Assembly (NCBI RefSeq): GCF_964030845.1
Contig: NZ_OZ034983.1
Span: 372,001-436,000, forward strand
Length of the DNA stretch: 64,000 bases
Reading direction: 5' to 3'
Source: Candidatus Fukatsuia endosymbiont of Tuberolachnus salignus
GTDB taxonomy: Bacteria; Pseudomonadota; Gammaproteobacteria; Enterobacterales; Enterobacteriaceae
In this document: piece by piece, positions 35,699-45,820 of the stretch
How the letters are laid out: the number at the start of each line of letters is the position of its first letter
How positions within the stretch are numbered: position 1 is the first letter of the stretch
Made by a program: the position numbers and the translations under genes
Notes under the pieces: model-generated
The model's input: the letters and a program-made list of their open reading frames with translations, nothing else
The model's database searches: none
Told to the model about the DNA's origin: nothing

Positions 35699-38611
35699 AT
35701 GTCTTTTACTCTTGGTCAACGCTGGATCAGCGACACAGAAAGTGAACTTGGACTGGGTACCGTCATCGCTGTTGATGTACGTATGGTCACTTTGCTGTTC
35801 CCCGCAACCGGTGAGAACCGCCTCTATACTAAGCATCATCCTCCCATTACCCGAGTGATTTTTAATCCAGGTGACACCGTCAATAATCACGAGGGCTGGC
35901 AGCTAAAAGTCGTCTCAGTAGAGCAAAAAAATGGCTTGCTGAGTTATGTCGGTATTCGTCTGGATACCGGCGAAAACGATGTAACGATGCGAGAGGTCTT
36001 TCTTGATAGTCAACTCACTTTTAATAAACCTCAAGATCGGTTATTTGCCGGTCAAGTTGATCGTATGGATCGTTTTGCGCTGCGCTTTCGTGCTCGTAAA
36101 TACCAAAGCGAGCAGTTTCACCTCCCTTGGAGTGGTTTGCGCGGTATCCGGGCCGATTTGATTCCCCACCAATTACATATCGCCTATGAAGTGGGTCGGC
36201 GCCATGCACCACGCGTGTTGTTAGCCGATGAAGTAGGTTTGGGAAAGACCATCGAAGCGGGGATGATTATCCATCAGCAATTGCTGACGGGACGTGCTGA
36301 GCGAGTGTTGCTGGTGGTGCCAGACAGTTTACAGTATCAATGGCTGGTAGAGATGTTGCGTCGCTTTAATCTGTGTTTTTCACTGTTTGATGACAACCGT
36401 TACATAGAAGCAACGCAAGATAGCAGTAATCCATTTGAAACTGAGCAATTGGTAATTTGCTCGCTGGATTTTGTGTGTAAGGATAAGCAACGTTCAGATC
36501 AGATTTCCGCTGCCGGTTGGCATTTGTTGGTGGTGGATGAAGCTCACCATCTTGCCTGGAATGAAACCATTCCAAGCCACGAATATCAGGTTATTGAGCG
36601 GTTAACACAACATATCGCGGGTATTTTGCTGTTAACTGCCACTCCTGAACAGCTAGGTCAACAAAGTCATTTTGCCCGTTTACGTTTGTTGGATCCGGAT
36701 CGTTTTCATAGCTATCAAAAGTTTATCGAAGAACAACAAAAATATCGTCCAATTGCTGATGCCGTGACGCTATTACTTGGCGGTGAGCATTTGGCACAAG
36801 ATAAGCTGAACTTGCTTAGTGAATTGATCAAAGAACAAAACATCAAGCCATTGCTACAGGCAGTTAATAACCAAAATGAAGACCAGGCAGTAGCACGTCG
36901 TAAACTTGTCACTTTGTTGATGGATCGTCACGGAACCAGCCGGGTGCTATTTCGTAATACCCGTAATGGAGTCAAAGGCTTTCCACAGCGTGTGGTGCAG
37001 CAAATTAAGTTGCCGTTGCCCAGTCAATATAAAACGGCAATTAAAGTCTCTGATATGATGAGTGTCAATAAAAAACAGGAAGAGCGTGCTAAAGAGATGC
37101 TCTATCCAGAGCAAATTTACCAACAACTTGAAGGTAAAAACGCAACCTGGTGGAATTTTGATCCCCGAATCGAATGGCTATTAAATTATTTGCTTGCTAA
37201 CCGTGATAAGAAAGTGCTGGTTATCTGTGCTCAGGCCACCACAGTACTACAATTAGAGCAGGTATTACGCGAACGAGAAGCGATACGTGCTGGTGTATTC
37301 CACGAAGGTTTATCCCTCATTGATCGTGATCGCGCAGCGGCGTACTTCTCTTCAACAGAAGAGGGTGCTCAGGTTCTGTTGTGCTCTGAAATCGGTTCTG
37401 AAGGGCGTAATTTCCAGTTTTCTTGCCGCTTGGTGATGTTTGATTTGCCGTTTAACCCCGATCTACTGGAGCAACGGATAGGGCGTTTGGATCGCATCGG
37501 TCAACGGCGTGACATTCAAATTATGGTGCCCTATCTGGAAAATACCGCACAGGCCATTTTAGTACGTTGGTATCACGAAGGATTAGATGCCTTTGAACAT
37601 ACCTGCCCAACGGGTCGTGCCATTTATGATAGTTGTTATCAGGAGTTGATTGATTATCTCTCTTCACCTGGCTTCGATGAAGAAAAGAAAATGCTAGATG
37701 AATTTATTCATCGTTGTCGCCAGCAACACGATCTTCTGAAATCAAAGCTGGAGCAGGGTCGTGACCGCTTGCTAGAAATGCATTCCAACGGTGGAGAACA
37801 AAGCCAGCAGCTCGCGTTAACCCTTGCTCGGCAAGATAATGATGTAGAATTGGTGAACTTCGCCGTTAATCTGTTTGATATTGTGGGTATCAATCAAGAA
37901 GACAGCAGTGATAATCTGACTATCCTAACCCCCTCGGATCACATGCTGGTGCCTGATTTTCCTGGTTTACCACCAGAAGGTTGCACGGTGACATTCAACC
38001 GCCATTTGGCGCTATGTAGAGAAGATGCTCAGTTTATCAGTTGGGAACATCCGATCATCCGTAATGGTCTGGATTTGATTCTATCGAGTGATATTGGCAG
38101 TTGTACTGTTGCTTTGCTGAAGAACAAAGCGTTACCTGTTGGTACGTTGCTGACTGAATTAGTCTACGTGGTTGAAGCGCAAGCACCTAAATACTTACAA
38201 CTGACTCGTTTTTTACCGCCAACGCCAATACGTATGCTAATAGATCCTAAAGGAGCTAATTTAGCTACTCAGGTAGAGTTCGAGCACTTTCATTGCCAAC
38301 TAACCTTAGTTAGCCGCCATATGGCGCGTAAATTAATCAATACCGTACAGCAAGAAGTACATGGCATACTACAACAGGCTGAAGTGTTGGTAAAACCGCA
38401 AGCAAAGGTATTGATTAACAATGCGAAAGATAACGCTAACGAGCAGCTAAGTACCGAGTTAGCACGTATGAAAGCACTGAAAATGGTCAACTCAACTATT
38501 CGTGATAGCGAAATAGTAGCCTTGCAAGATAATTATAAACAAGTTTTAGCTAACTTGAATCAAGCCAATTGGCGGCTTGATGCGATACGTTTAATTGTGG
38601 TAGCACATTAG
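35699..38611 (+). CDS. rapA: RNA polymerase-associated Swi2/Snf2 ATPase RapA
   Basis: ATP-dependent factor that recycles RNA polymerase. Length 970 aa (E. coli 968). The N-terminal Tudor-like region begins MSFTLGQRWISDTESELGLGTV. Walker A is LLADEVGLGKTIEAGMI, the DEAH box is LLVVDEAHHLAW, and TATPEQLGQQSHFARL follows. The C-terminal helicase lobe has QVLLCSEIGSEGRNFQFS and LLEQRIGRLDRIGQR. Intact throughout. Its E. coli neighbours polB and rluA are not adjacent here. Confidence 0.97.
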   Translation: MSFTLGQRWISDTESELGLGTVIAVDVRMVTLLFPATGENRLYTKHHPPITRVIFNPGDTVNNHEGWQLKVVSVEQKNGLLSYVGIRLDTGENDVTMREVFLDSQLTFNKPQDRLFAGQVDRMDRFALRFRARKYQSEQFHLPWSGLRGIRADLIPHQLHIAYEVGRRHAPRVLLADEVGLGKTIEAGMIIHQQLLTGRAERVLLVVPDSLQYQWLVEMLRRFNLCFSLFDDNRYIEATQDSSNPFETEQLVICSLDFVCKDKQRSDQISAAGWHLLVVDEAHHLAWNETIPSHEYQVIERLTQHIAGILLLTATPEQLGQQSHFARLRLLDPDRFHSYQKFIEEQQKYRPIADAVTLLLGGEHLAQDKLNLLSELIKEQNIKPLLQAVNNQNEDQAVARRKLVTLLMDRHGTSRVLFRNTRNGVKGFPQRVVQQIKLPLPSQYKTAIKVSDMMSVNKKQEERAKEMLYPEQIYQQLEGKNATWWNFDPRIEWLLNYLLANRDKKVLVICAQATTVLQLEQVLREREAIRAGVFHEGLSLIDRDRAAAYFSSTEEGAQVLLCSEIGSEGRNFQFSCRLVMFDLPFNPDLLEQRIGRLDRIGQRRDIQIMVPYLENTAQAILVRWYHEGLDAFEHTCPTGRAIYDSCYQELIDYLSSPGFDEEKKMLDEFIHRCRQQHDLLKSKLEQGRDRLLEMHSNGGEQSQQLALTLARQDNDVELVNFAVNLFDIVGINQEDSSDNLTILTPSDHMLVPDFPGLPPEGCTVTFNRHLALCREDAQFISWEHPIIRNGLDLILSSDIGSCTVALLKNKALPVGTLLTELVYVVEAQAPKYLQLTRFLPPTPIRMLIDPKGANLATQVEFEHFHCQLTLVSRHMARKLINTVQQEVHGILQQAEVLVKPQAKVLINNAKDNANEQLSTELARMKALKMVNSTIRDSEIVALQDNYKQVLANLNQANWRLDAIRLIVVAH

Positions 38612-38932
38612 GCTTGTTGCAAAATCTACTATAAAAGTAGTAATTTTGTACAGAAATCACTGGGAAACAAATATAAAAAACAGTTACCTCTATCAAAAAT
38701 CAAGTAACTAAGTGTGTTATGAACGCTCGGAAACCTGTGTTTTTTTACTTTTACTATGAGGTATCATACTCACGGGTTACAAGACATATAAAAGTAACTT
38801 TCATAGTCCTACCAGCGAAAATAACTCAATTACCTAAACAACTTTCAAACAGTTATGTACAGAATTTAATGTACAGGGCAATATTAATATTATGAACTAT
38901 TCACAATATAGCGATTAAACGGAGAGTGAATG
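38612..38932. other. Spacer between rapA and bcp
   Basis: About 320 AT-rich bases. The first about 20 (GGCTTGTTGCAAAATCTACT) resemble a worn R2 end. No gene or clear terminator is seen. The ribosome-binding site of bcp (GGAGAG) is at the right end. Confidence 0.5.
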
Positions 38933-39436
38933 ATGAGTCCATTGAAAGCCGGAGATGTTACACCACAATTTAGTTTACTCGATCAAGATGGCTCAGAGAT
39001 TAAGTCTAGCGACTTTTCTACAAAACGTATTTTGATTTACTTTTATCCAAGAGCGATGACACCGGGTTGTACCGTTCAAGCCTGTGGCCTACGCGATAAA
39101 ATGGATGTATTGAAAAAAGCCAACGTTGAAGTACTGGGCATTAGTACCGATACACCGAAAAAATTGGCATGTTTTGCCGATAAAGAATTATTGAATTTTA
39201 CTTTGCTATCGGATGAACACCATAAGGTTGCGGAAAAATTCGGCGTTTGGGGTCGTAAAAGTTTCATGGGAAAAACCTATGATGGCATTCATCGGATTAG
39301 TTTTTTGATTGATATTGATGGCAAAGTGGAAAAAGTATTTGATAATTTCAAAACGGACAATCACCACGATATTGTGATCAATTATCTACAACAAAACACT
39401 CAGTGTAGCGTATTACCTAATCAACCTCTTGCATAA
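38933..39436 (+). CDS. bcp: Thiol peroxidase of the Bcp/PrxQ type
   Basis: Thioredoxin-dependent peroxidase reducing hydroperoxides. The peroxidatic Cys is in YFYPRAMTPGCTVQACGLRD, with the resolving Cys five residues later as in E. coli Bcp. The 167 aa (E. coli 156) extend past the family end at INYLQQ. I chose the second of two adjacent ATG codons (MSPLKAGDVTPQFSL), matching the E. coli start. It stands alone, without its usual gcvR neighbour. Confidence 0.93.
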   Translation: MSPLKAGDVTPQFSLLDQDGSEIKSSDFSTKRILIYFYPRAMTPGCTVQACGLRDKMDVLKKANVEVLGISTDTPKKLACFADKELLNFTLLSDEHHKVAEKFGVWGRKSFMGKTYDGIHRISFLIDIDGKVEKVFDNFKTDNHHDIVINYLQQNTQCSVLPNQPLA

Positions 39437-40231
39437 TTTGCTGCGTGGTGTGAATTCGGCGTTACGCGGTGTGCTCGCAATCCTCATGTACTCGTATGTA
39501 CACTACGGCTGCTGTGCGCCTTGGCTGCACATAACGAACGACGGTTCTACAAAAAGTCCAATTAAAGAGTCAGATTTTATAAGAAATTTACACCCGCTTT
39601 AGGCTCTGGAGTAAAAGTGGTCTGTTCTGGCATCTTTTCAACACACTTCATAAAAAAAGAAAACAAAGATCAAATGTGCATAGACAGATAGGCACGACTG
39701 TTATTTTACATCGTCATGGTTCAGGGAGTTTAAAAGAAAGAGACCTCAATCGATCAGTCGAGGCCGCGAGGGAACTGCACGATGATAAAAATTAATTTCA
39801 TAGATATAAAAAATGGTTTAAAAAGTAATCATATTTTTACGCTATGATTTGTGCTTCTTGTTCGTATAGGCAAAGAGTCCTGTCTCTAAGAATCTGTTCC
39901 AAATCTTTTTCGCTGTGCTCAGAAGAGGAAAAAATGGGCAAAAAAGCGCGGTTTACTCTTTGTATACAACAAAAAGGGAATCAATGAGCATTTTGAGCGT
40001 GTTTTTGACGAATTACTTGACCAAAATACGGCGATCACAAGAGATTTCGAACAAGTTATAAACAATATTTTCCATCAGGTGGATATATTACACAGCGGTT
40101 GCTGCGCTCCAGGCGCCTTGACTTCGCAGCACTCGTGACGGTTTTGTAAGAAGTTTAATTAATTGGCAAGCAAATAGCCGATGACTTAGCAGAACTTAAG
40201 TCGGTCAGAAGTGAAAAAAGGAAGCCAACCA
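39437..40231. repeat. Repeat-filled spacer: R2 copy 4, R1 copy F, partial R2 copy 5
   Basis: R2-type sequence covers about 39436-39563 (GGCGTTACGCGGTG, then a CTCATGTACTCGTATGTACA block, ending CGGTTCTACAAAAAGTCCAA). R1 copy F is 39891-40057, from AATCTGTTCCAAATCT to AGATTTCGAACAAGTT, with TTGTATACAA. A right half of R2 covers about 40085-40159 (GGCGCCTTGACTTCGCAGCA, then CGGTTTTGTAAGAAGTTTAA). About 39565-39890 between them has no recognisable content. Confidence 0.7.
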
Positions 40232-41692
40232 ATGATAACTCAATTTATACAAAGTGATAAACGAACTGCTCCATTAGATGGCCTTTCTTATGTGCGTGGT
40301 TCGACCAATATTCCCTTGAGTGACGCCACTATTTGGCGTTTTCTTGACGAGACAGTTTCAAAATTTTCCGATCATCCTGCCATTATTTTTCGAGAACAGA
40401 ATATTCGCTGGACATGGCGTCAATTCGCCGAACAAGTCGACATACTCGCAAGCGGATTACTAGGGTTAGGAGTGAATATTAAAGACCGTGTTGGTATTTG
40501 GTCTGCAAATCGCTTTGAATGGTTACTGACACAGTTTGCAACAGCACGAATTGGTGCAATTCTAGTGAATATCAATCAAGCATACCTTGAATTAGAACTT
40601 GAGTATGCCCTGAATAAAGTCGACTGTAAGGTTTTGATCTTGTCACCCCATGCCAAGGCGTCGAAAATACTCCAATCTTTAGCACCGGAACTAATCGATT
40701 CACAGCCTGGCGCTTTAAGCGTGGCTCGTTTACCACATTTACGTGTTGTAATCAGAATGGGCGGGCAGGTAACACCAGGAATGTTTAGATTCCAAGACGT
40801 GATGGCACAAGGTCGAGAATCGTTGGATATCAGCCAACTGAATGAAGTAGAAGCTCGGTTAGCAGCACAGGATCCCATCAATATTCAGTTTACCAGTGGA
40901 ACAACAGGTCATCCCAAAGGGGCGACTCTGACACATCACAACATCGTCAACAATGCTCGCTATTCAGCACTGGCGATAAATCTGAAGGAAACCGACTCGC
41001 TTTGTATTCCCTTGCCTCTGTATCACTGCATGGGTATGGTACTTTCCGTGTTGGTCTGTGTTTCTACGGGAGCAACTATGGTGTTTCCTGGTGAAATCTT
41101 TGACGCAGAGGCTACACTTTCTGCCATCAGTGAGGAGCGTTGCAGCGCGGTGCACGGCGTACCAACGATGTTTATCACCGAACTTGGACATCCACATTTT
41201 GATAGATATGATCTGGGCCACCTGCGAACTGGGATCATGGCAGGTGCAATCTTTTCAGTTGAAACGATAAAGCGCATCGTTAGCAAGATGCATATGAACC
41301 AGATCACGATTGCTTACGGCATGACAGAAACCAGCCCACTTTCATTCCAAAGCGACATTGCGGATCCTATCGATAAGCTCACTACTACTGTCGGGCGTAT
41401 TCATCCGCATCTGGAAGTAAAGATCGTCAATAAAGAAGGTAAAATTGTACCACTTACTGAAATCGGGGAGCTATGTACCCGTGGATATTCAGTGATGAGG
41501 GGGTATTGGGCTGATGAAAAAGCAACAAATAAGGCAATTATAGATGGATGGATGCACTCGGGTGATCTTGCTACAATTGACATCGATGGATATTGCAGCA
41601 TTGTCGGTAGGCTGACAGACATGCTGATTCGTGGTGGAGAGAACATATATCCACGTGAAGTTGAAGATATTCTATTCCGAGCGGTTCGCTAA
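40232..41692 (+). pseudogene. Second acyl-CoA synthetase, 3' end cut off by a group II intron
   Basis: An AMP-forming acyl-CoA ligase of the fatty-acyl-CoA synthase type, distinct from fadD. The P-loop is QFTSGTTGHPKGATLTH, the adenylate motif is AYGMTETSP, and SGDLATIDIDGYCSIVGRLTDMLIRGGENIYPREVED follows. Reading stops at LFRAVR, about 60-70 residues before the usual end, so the domain with the catalytic lysine is gone. I prefer ATG 40232 (MITQFIQSDKR), with GGAAG upstream, over GTG 40211. Intron sequence begins right after codon LFR, about 41683. No continuation of the gene was found after the insertions. Confidence 0.85.
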
Positions 41693-43257
41693 GCTGCTCA
41701 GTTTCTTGCAGGTGCGAGTCCTGCTGCAATAATTGGTTAGTTTGATTGCGTAGCTATGGCGTACATGTGGAAGGCGACTGAAACATGGAAGCAACGCCGG
41801 ATAAACGTTGCCCCTGACCCAGTCCGTGGGCGCGCGCAAGCACACAGCCCGTAACGAAAGTGAACCTGAACAAGCCTCGTAAATGTCAGCCACACGGCAA
41901 TGCTGGGAGAGTGTGGTGTAGGGTGGTTCCGCCGAGCCTTTGGAATGGGGGCGAAGGTCATCGAGTTCTAGTGGATTAACTAACCACTTGAAGCTAGAAC
42001 GGGAACTCGGGGTATTGAGGATGGGATGTGCGCATAGAACTGAGCGGAACGAACGAGACCTCTACCCGTCGTGGTTTAACCCACCGCGTAATTGAAGATA
42101 TAAGGTAACCGCCGAAGTTCGAATAGACGCGGGATAGAGGAGTCGGAGGAGGCCATAGTACTGTTGATGATGAGGACAACATAACCTCGTCGGAGAGAAG
42201 GGCCTCTGCTTCTGTCATGCTATTTTTTGTAGGAGGCATTACGTGATTGCGAAAGCTGAAAACACGTCGCTAGAAAGAGTGCGAGTACTGCAACGAAAGT
42301 TATACCTAGCAGCCAAGACGAATCCAACACGGAAATTCGGCGTGCTGTATGACAAGGTGTGTCAGATCGATGTGTTATGGATGGCCTACAAGCAAGTCCG
42401 AGCCAACAAAGGTGCCCCAGGCATCGACCAGCAGACTTTTGAAGTCATTGAAAAGGAAGTTGGAGTTGGGTCATTCTTGGCTGAAATCCAAACAAAACTC
42501 ATGGAAAAGAGGTACACGCCTCTGCCGGTCAAACGGGTGTACATCCCCAAGGCTGACGGAACGCAAAGACCTCTAGGCATTCCCGTTATCGCAGATCGTG
42601 TTGTTCAGGCAGCGGTGAAAATTGTTATCGAACCTCTTTTTGAGGCTACCTTCAAGGATTGCTCGTATGGCTTCCGGCCTCGGAAGAATGCACAACAAGC
42701 ATTGCGGGAAATCTACAAGTGGCTGAATTTCAAGTGCCACTGGGTGGTAGATGCGGATTTGAAGTCGTACTTTGACACAATTCCGCACTATAAATTACTG
42801 CTGTCCGTTCGAACCAGAGTCATTGATCGCTCGGTTGTAAAGCTGATCGAGATGTGGCTTAAAGCTGGAGCGATGGAAGAGATGAAAATCCGGAAGGAGA
42901 CGACCGGTACGCCGCAAGGGGGAGTAATTTCTCCCTTGCTCGCTAATCTCTACCTGCACTGGCTTGATTCGACGTGGGAGAAAAAGGCGTTCGGTAAACG
43001 TCCGCATGATGCTCATATCGTGCGATATGCCGACGATTTTGTGATTTTGTGCAGCAAGCGCCCGGAGTTTTATCTGGATCAGGCCAAGAAAGTCTTAGAC
43101 CGACTTGGGTTGACGCTTAATGCCAAGAAAACGCGGATAGTTAATGCCATGAAAGAGCCGTTTGACTTTCTAGGTCACAGGTTCGCAGTTCAACCATCGA
43201 AAGTGACGGGCGAGTTGAAGACCTTTTACTATCCGACTCCCAAGGCTATGAAGTCTT
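41683..43257 (+). mobile_element. Group II intron, truncated at its 3' end
   Basis: Structured, non-coding leader of about 550 bases (41683-42242) followed by an intron-encoded reverse transcriptase. GTGCGAG at 41712 fits the GUGYG start of group II introns, though the loss of coding similarity about 30 bases earlier leaves the exact 5' boundary open. The RT frame loses homology near 43255, and no domain V/VI hairpin follows. The 3' part of the intron, including its splice site, is missing, so it cannot splice. Confidence 0.75.
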
Positions 43258-43301
43258 ATATCTTGATTATTAACTTTCAAAGGTTGATGATCCCCAACTG
43301 A
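42243..43301 (+). CDS. ltrA: Group II intron reverse transcriptase/maturase, C-terminally truncated
   Basis: Reverse transcriptase motifs are all present: GAPGIDQQTFE, RPLGIPVIADRVVQAAVKIVIEP, YGFRPRKNAQQAL, VVDADLKSYFDTI (D170), TPQGGVISPLLANLYLH and the catalytic RYADDFVILC (YADD, 262-265). The related domain RIVNAMKEPFDFLGHRF follows. Homology ends at PTPKAMKS (about residue 338), and the last 14 residues are foreign. The maturase X domain and the endonuclease domain are absent. The start is GTG, with AGGAGG upstream. Not expected to support splicing or retrohoming. Confidence 0.88.
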   Translation: MIAKAENTSLERVRVLQRKLYLAAKTNPTRKFGVLYDKVCQIDVLWMAYKQVRANKGAPGIDQQTFEVIEKEVGVGSFLAEIQTKLMEKRYTPLPVKRVYIPKADGTQRPLGIPVIADRVVQAAVKIVIEPLFEATFKDCSYGFRPRKNAQQALREIYKWLNFKCHWVVDADLKSYFDTIPHYKLLLSVRTRVIDRSVVKLIEMWLKAGAMEEMKIRKETTGTPQGGVISPLLANLYLHWLDSTWEKKAFGKRPHDAHIVRYADDFVILCSKRPEFYLDQAKKVLDRLGLTLNAKKTRIVNAMKEPFDFLGHRFAVQPSKVTGELKTFYYPTPKAMKSYILIINFQRLMIPN

Positions 43302-43487
43302 TCATTGGGATGTCACCGGAGAGTTTGTTTGCGCCCTTAGGCTTAAAGCTTGTGCAGTCAGATAAAACCCCGGTGACATATTTATCGTCGCCTGTAAGAC
43401 CGAACGGTATCTTGTGCTAAGAGCACGTATTTATAAGGAAGGTCGGGGCGATCATTTAATTATCTGTTTTTCATGGGAGAATCAGCC

Positions 43488-44447
43488 ATGGACAAGACCG
43501 CAGTGGGTATTGATGTTGCCAAATTAAAATTCGATGTTGCAGTGTGGGTAGAGAGAAAAAAGTATAAAACAAAAGCATTCCCGAATACCCCCTCTGGATT
43601 TAGCCAACTACTGAAATGGCTTATCCCTTACGGGGATTGTCATATTTGTCTCGAAGCCACAGGGAGTTACAGTGTTCCACTGGCTATGTTCTTAGTTGAT
43701 AATGGCATTGACGTCAGCCTAGAAAACCCATCACGTATTCATGCCTTTGGTGAGAGTGAACTGAGTCGGAACAAGACGGATCAGGGGGATGCAAAAATGA
43801 TAGTGCGCTACTGCGCACTGCATACACCTGTCCTCTGGACTCCTCCTCCCTTGAGCGAACGTCAATTAACCGCGCTAGTACGCCATCTAAAGAGTTTAGA
43901 GGAAATGAGGCAAATGCAAGAAAATCGGCAATCAGTGGCTGACGATGTCGTTCAATCCTCACTGCTTGAAATCATTTCTGCACTTAAACAACAAATCCAG
44001 GCCACCAAAGAAAAAATAAAAAACCATATCGATAACGATCCTGACTTAAAGAAAAATAAAGCGTTGCTGGAGAGTATTCCTGGTATCGGTGAAATACTAA
44101 GTGCCAGTTTGCTGGCGTATGTGGGTAATGTGTCAAAATTCACTAACAGTAAGGCAGTGGTGGCCTATGCCGGGCTTAACCCAAAACTTTGTGAATCAGG
44201 TTTATTTAAAGGACGGAGCCGCCTATCAAAACGGGGTCATACCGAGCTCAGGAAAGCGTTGTATATGCCCGCTCTGGCTGCCCTTTCTTGTAATCCGATA
44301 GTGAAAGCACAGTGGCAACGACTCGTATCACGCCATAAAGGGGGTAAAATGGGCGTCTGTGCGGCAATGCGCAAATTACTCCAACTGGCGTATGGTGTGC
44401 TGAAATCAGGCATCCCATTCGATACAAAAATAGCACTTGCATCATGA
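43488..44447 (+). CDS. IS110-family transposase (DEDD)
   Basis: A 319-aa transposase. The N-terminal RuvC-like DEDD catalytic domain has VGIDVAKLKFDVAV (first D), ICLEATGSYS (E) and NKTDQGDAKMIVRY (two D). The C-terminal Transposase_20 domain has ALLESIPGIGEILSASLLAYVG, and the conserved serine region follows (GLFKGRSRLSKRGHTELRKALYMPAL). Start ATG 43488 (MDKTAVGIDVAK) with GGGAGA upstream is preferred to 43473. It appears intact. IS110 elements lack terminal inverted repeats; about 230 bases of leader separate it from the intron remnant. Confidence 0.9.
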   Translation: MDKTAVGIDVAKLKFDVAVWVERKKYKTKAFPNTPSGFSQLLKWLIPYGDCHICLEATGSYSVPLAMFLVDNGIDVSLENPSRIHAFGESELSRNKTDQGDAKMIVRYCALHTPVLWTPPPLSERQLTALVRHLKSLEEMRQMQENRQSVADDVVQSSLLEIISALKQQIQATKEKIKNHIDNDPDLKKNKALLESIPGIGEILSASLLAYVGNVSKFTNSKAVVAYAGLNPKLCESGLFKGRSRLSKRGHTELRKALYMPALAALSCNPIVKAQWQRLVSRHKGGKMGVCAAMRKLLQLAYGVLKSGIPFDTKIALAS

Positions 44448-44722
44448 TGGGCAAGACGGTATCTGACCTGGAAAATATCAAGAAACGCCTTTCTGCCTTG
44501 GAAGCCAAAGTAGCGCAGGAGGGGTACTTACTGACGGAAGCCCAACTGCAAGCATTAGAAAAAGTGCAGGATAAACGAGAAGCTCATGGACAAATTGAAA
44601 CGCAACATCCGGGCTATCTCGGCTCTCAGGATACTTACTACGTGGGGCACATTAAAGGTGTGGGTAAAATTTATCAGCAGACCTTTGTTGATACCTATTC
44701 CAGAGTCGCTTTTGCCAAGGTC

Positions 44723-45820
44723 TATACCCAAGTGAAATCAAGATGCAGGATTTAGCGCCTGGCAATTATCGTTTAAGCGAGATACCAGAGAACTTGCCAT
44801 TTGTGGTAGCTTCACCTCAAAGAAGTTTAAGATATCGTTCTTAAAACTCTGTTTAGATGGGTAATATCTATTGTTTCGTGTTTGCTCATTCATCACCTTC
44901 CACAATCGCTCTATCGGGTTTAGATTCGGGCTATACGGCGGAAGGTAATGAAGCTGGATATTCAACGTAAGCGCGGCGTCTTGCACAAGCTGTGAACGGT
45001 GATAGCCTGCACCCTCGAGGATCACATGTGCCGTTGTCGTGATGGGATAATGCGCGCGAATGGCAGACAGGAAGTGAACCACATTTTCGCTGTTAATCGT
45101 CTCATCATCACGGATTATGGGGTTAGCCACATTCTGGATGTTCAAGGCTCCCATGATATTCAACCGCGTTCTGCTCCCGGTGGTCTCTATCGTTTTATCC
45201 TGGCCTTTTCGTATCCAGCCGTAGCTTATTTTTGCGGCTTGTGTCGGATGAACGGCATCAATAAACAGTATGGGGTCATTACCCGCGGCGTCTTTCAATT
45301 CGCTGTAGGTCTTTATAAATTGCTGCTGTTTCTCAACGGCAAATTTATGCGGAACACCTTTCGGCTTTTTATAGCTAAAGCCCTGCTGCTTCAACCCTTT
45401 ATACAGACCTGATACGGTAAAGGTGATGTTCCAGCGTCCAGCGATATAGGCCACAATTTGGTGATTGTGGTGGTAGAGCGGCTGGGTGAGATGTTCAACC
45501 AGCGACGTGGTCTGTTCCGCATTGAGATAGCCATCGGAGCCGCCATTTTCAGGCTTGAGCTTGTTGAGTTTATGATAGTCTGTAAGGTGGCGCCGCACCG
45601 TGGTTTCATTAATGAGCTGTGAGTGAGCAATCATAGGGGGAGTCCAGCCGTCTGCGGACAACAAAACACACCGGATCCTGTCACAGACACGGCGGTCATG
45701 GCTTTGACGATGTTGGGCTTCGAGGGTAATTTTCTGGTCAGCAGTCAGCTCTATTTTCATGGCTATGAGCATGATCCTTATCGACTTCAAAATCAAGCAT
45801 CTTCATTGATCACGGGTATA
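44723..45820 (-). mobile_element. IS630-family insertion sequence, copy 3
   Basis: 1098 bases, with the same ends as copies 1 and 2 and TA at both junctions. It is inserted in the IS481-type transposase gene between its first and second catalytic aspartates. Confidence 0.93.
44738..45796 (-). CDS. IS630-family transposase, copy 3
   Basis: 352 aa, intact. It differs from copies 1 and 2 at KQQGFS (H to Q), HPTQAAKIS and LNDNCQAL (F to C). It retains D180, E261 and E296. Confidence 0.93.
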   Translation of the reverse strand: MILKSIRIMLIAMKIELTADQKITLEAQHRQSHDRRVCDRIRCVLLSADGWTPPMIAHSQLINETTVRRHLTDYHKLNKLKPENGGSDGYLNAEQTTSLVEHLTQPLYHHNHQIVAYIAGRWNITFTVSGLYKGLKQQGFSYKKPKGVPHKFAVEKQQQFIKTYSELKDAAGNDPILFIDAVHPTQAAKISYGWIRKGQDKTIETTGSRTRLNIMGALNIQNVANPIIRDDETINSENVVHFLSAIRAHYPITTTAHVILEGAGYHRSQLVQDAALTLNIQLHYLPPYSPNLNPIERLWKVMNEQTRNNRYYPSKQSFKNDILNFFEVKLPQMASSLVSRLNDNCQALNPAS

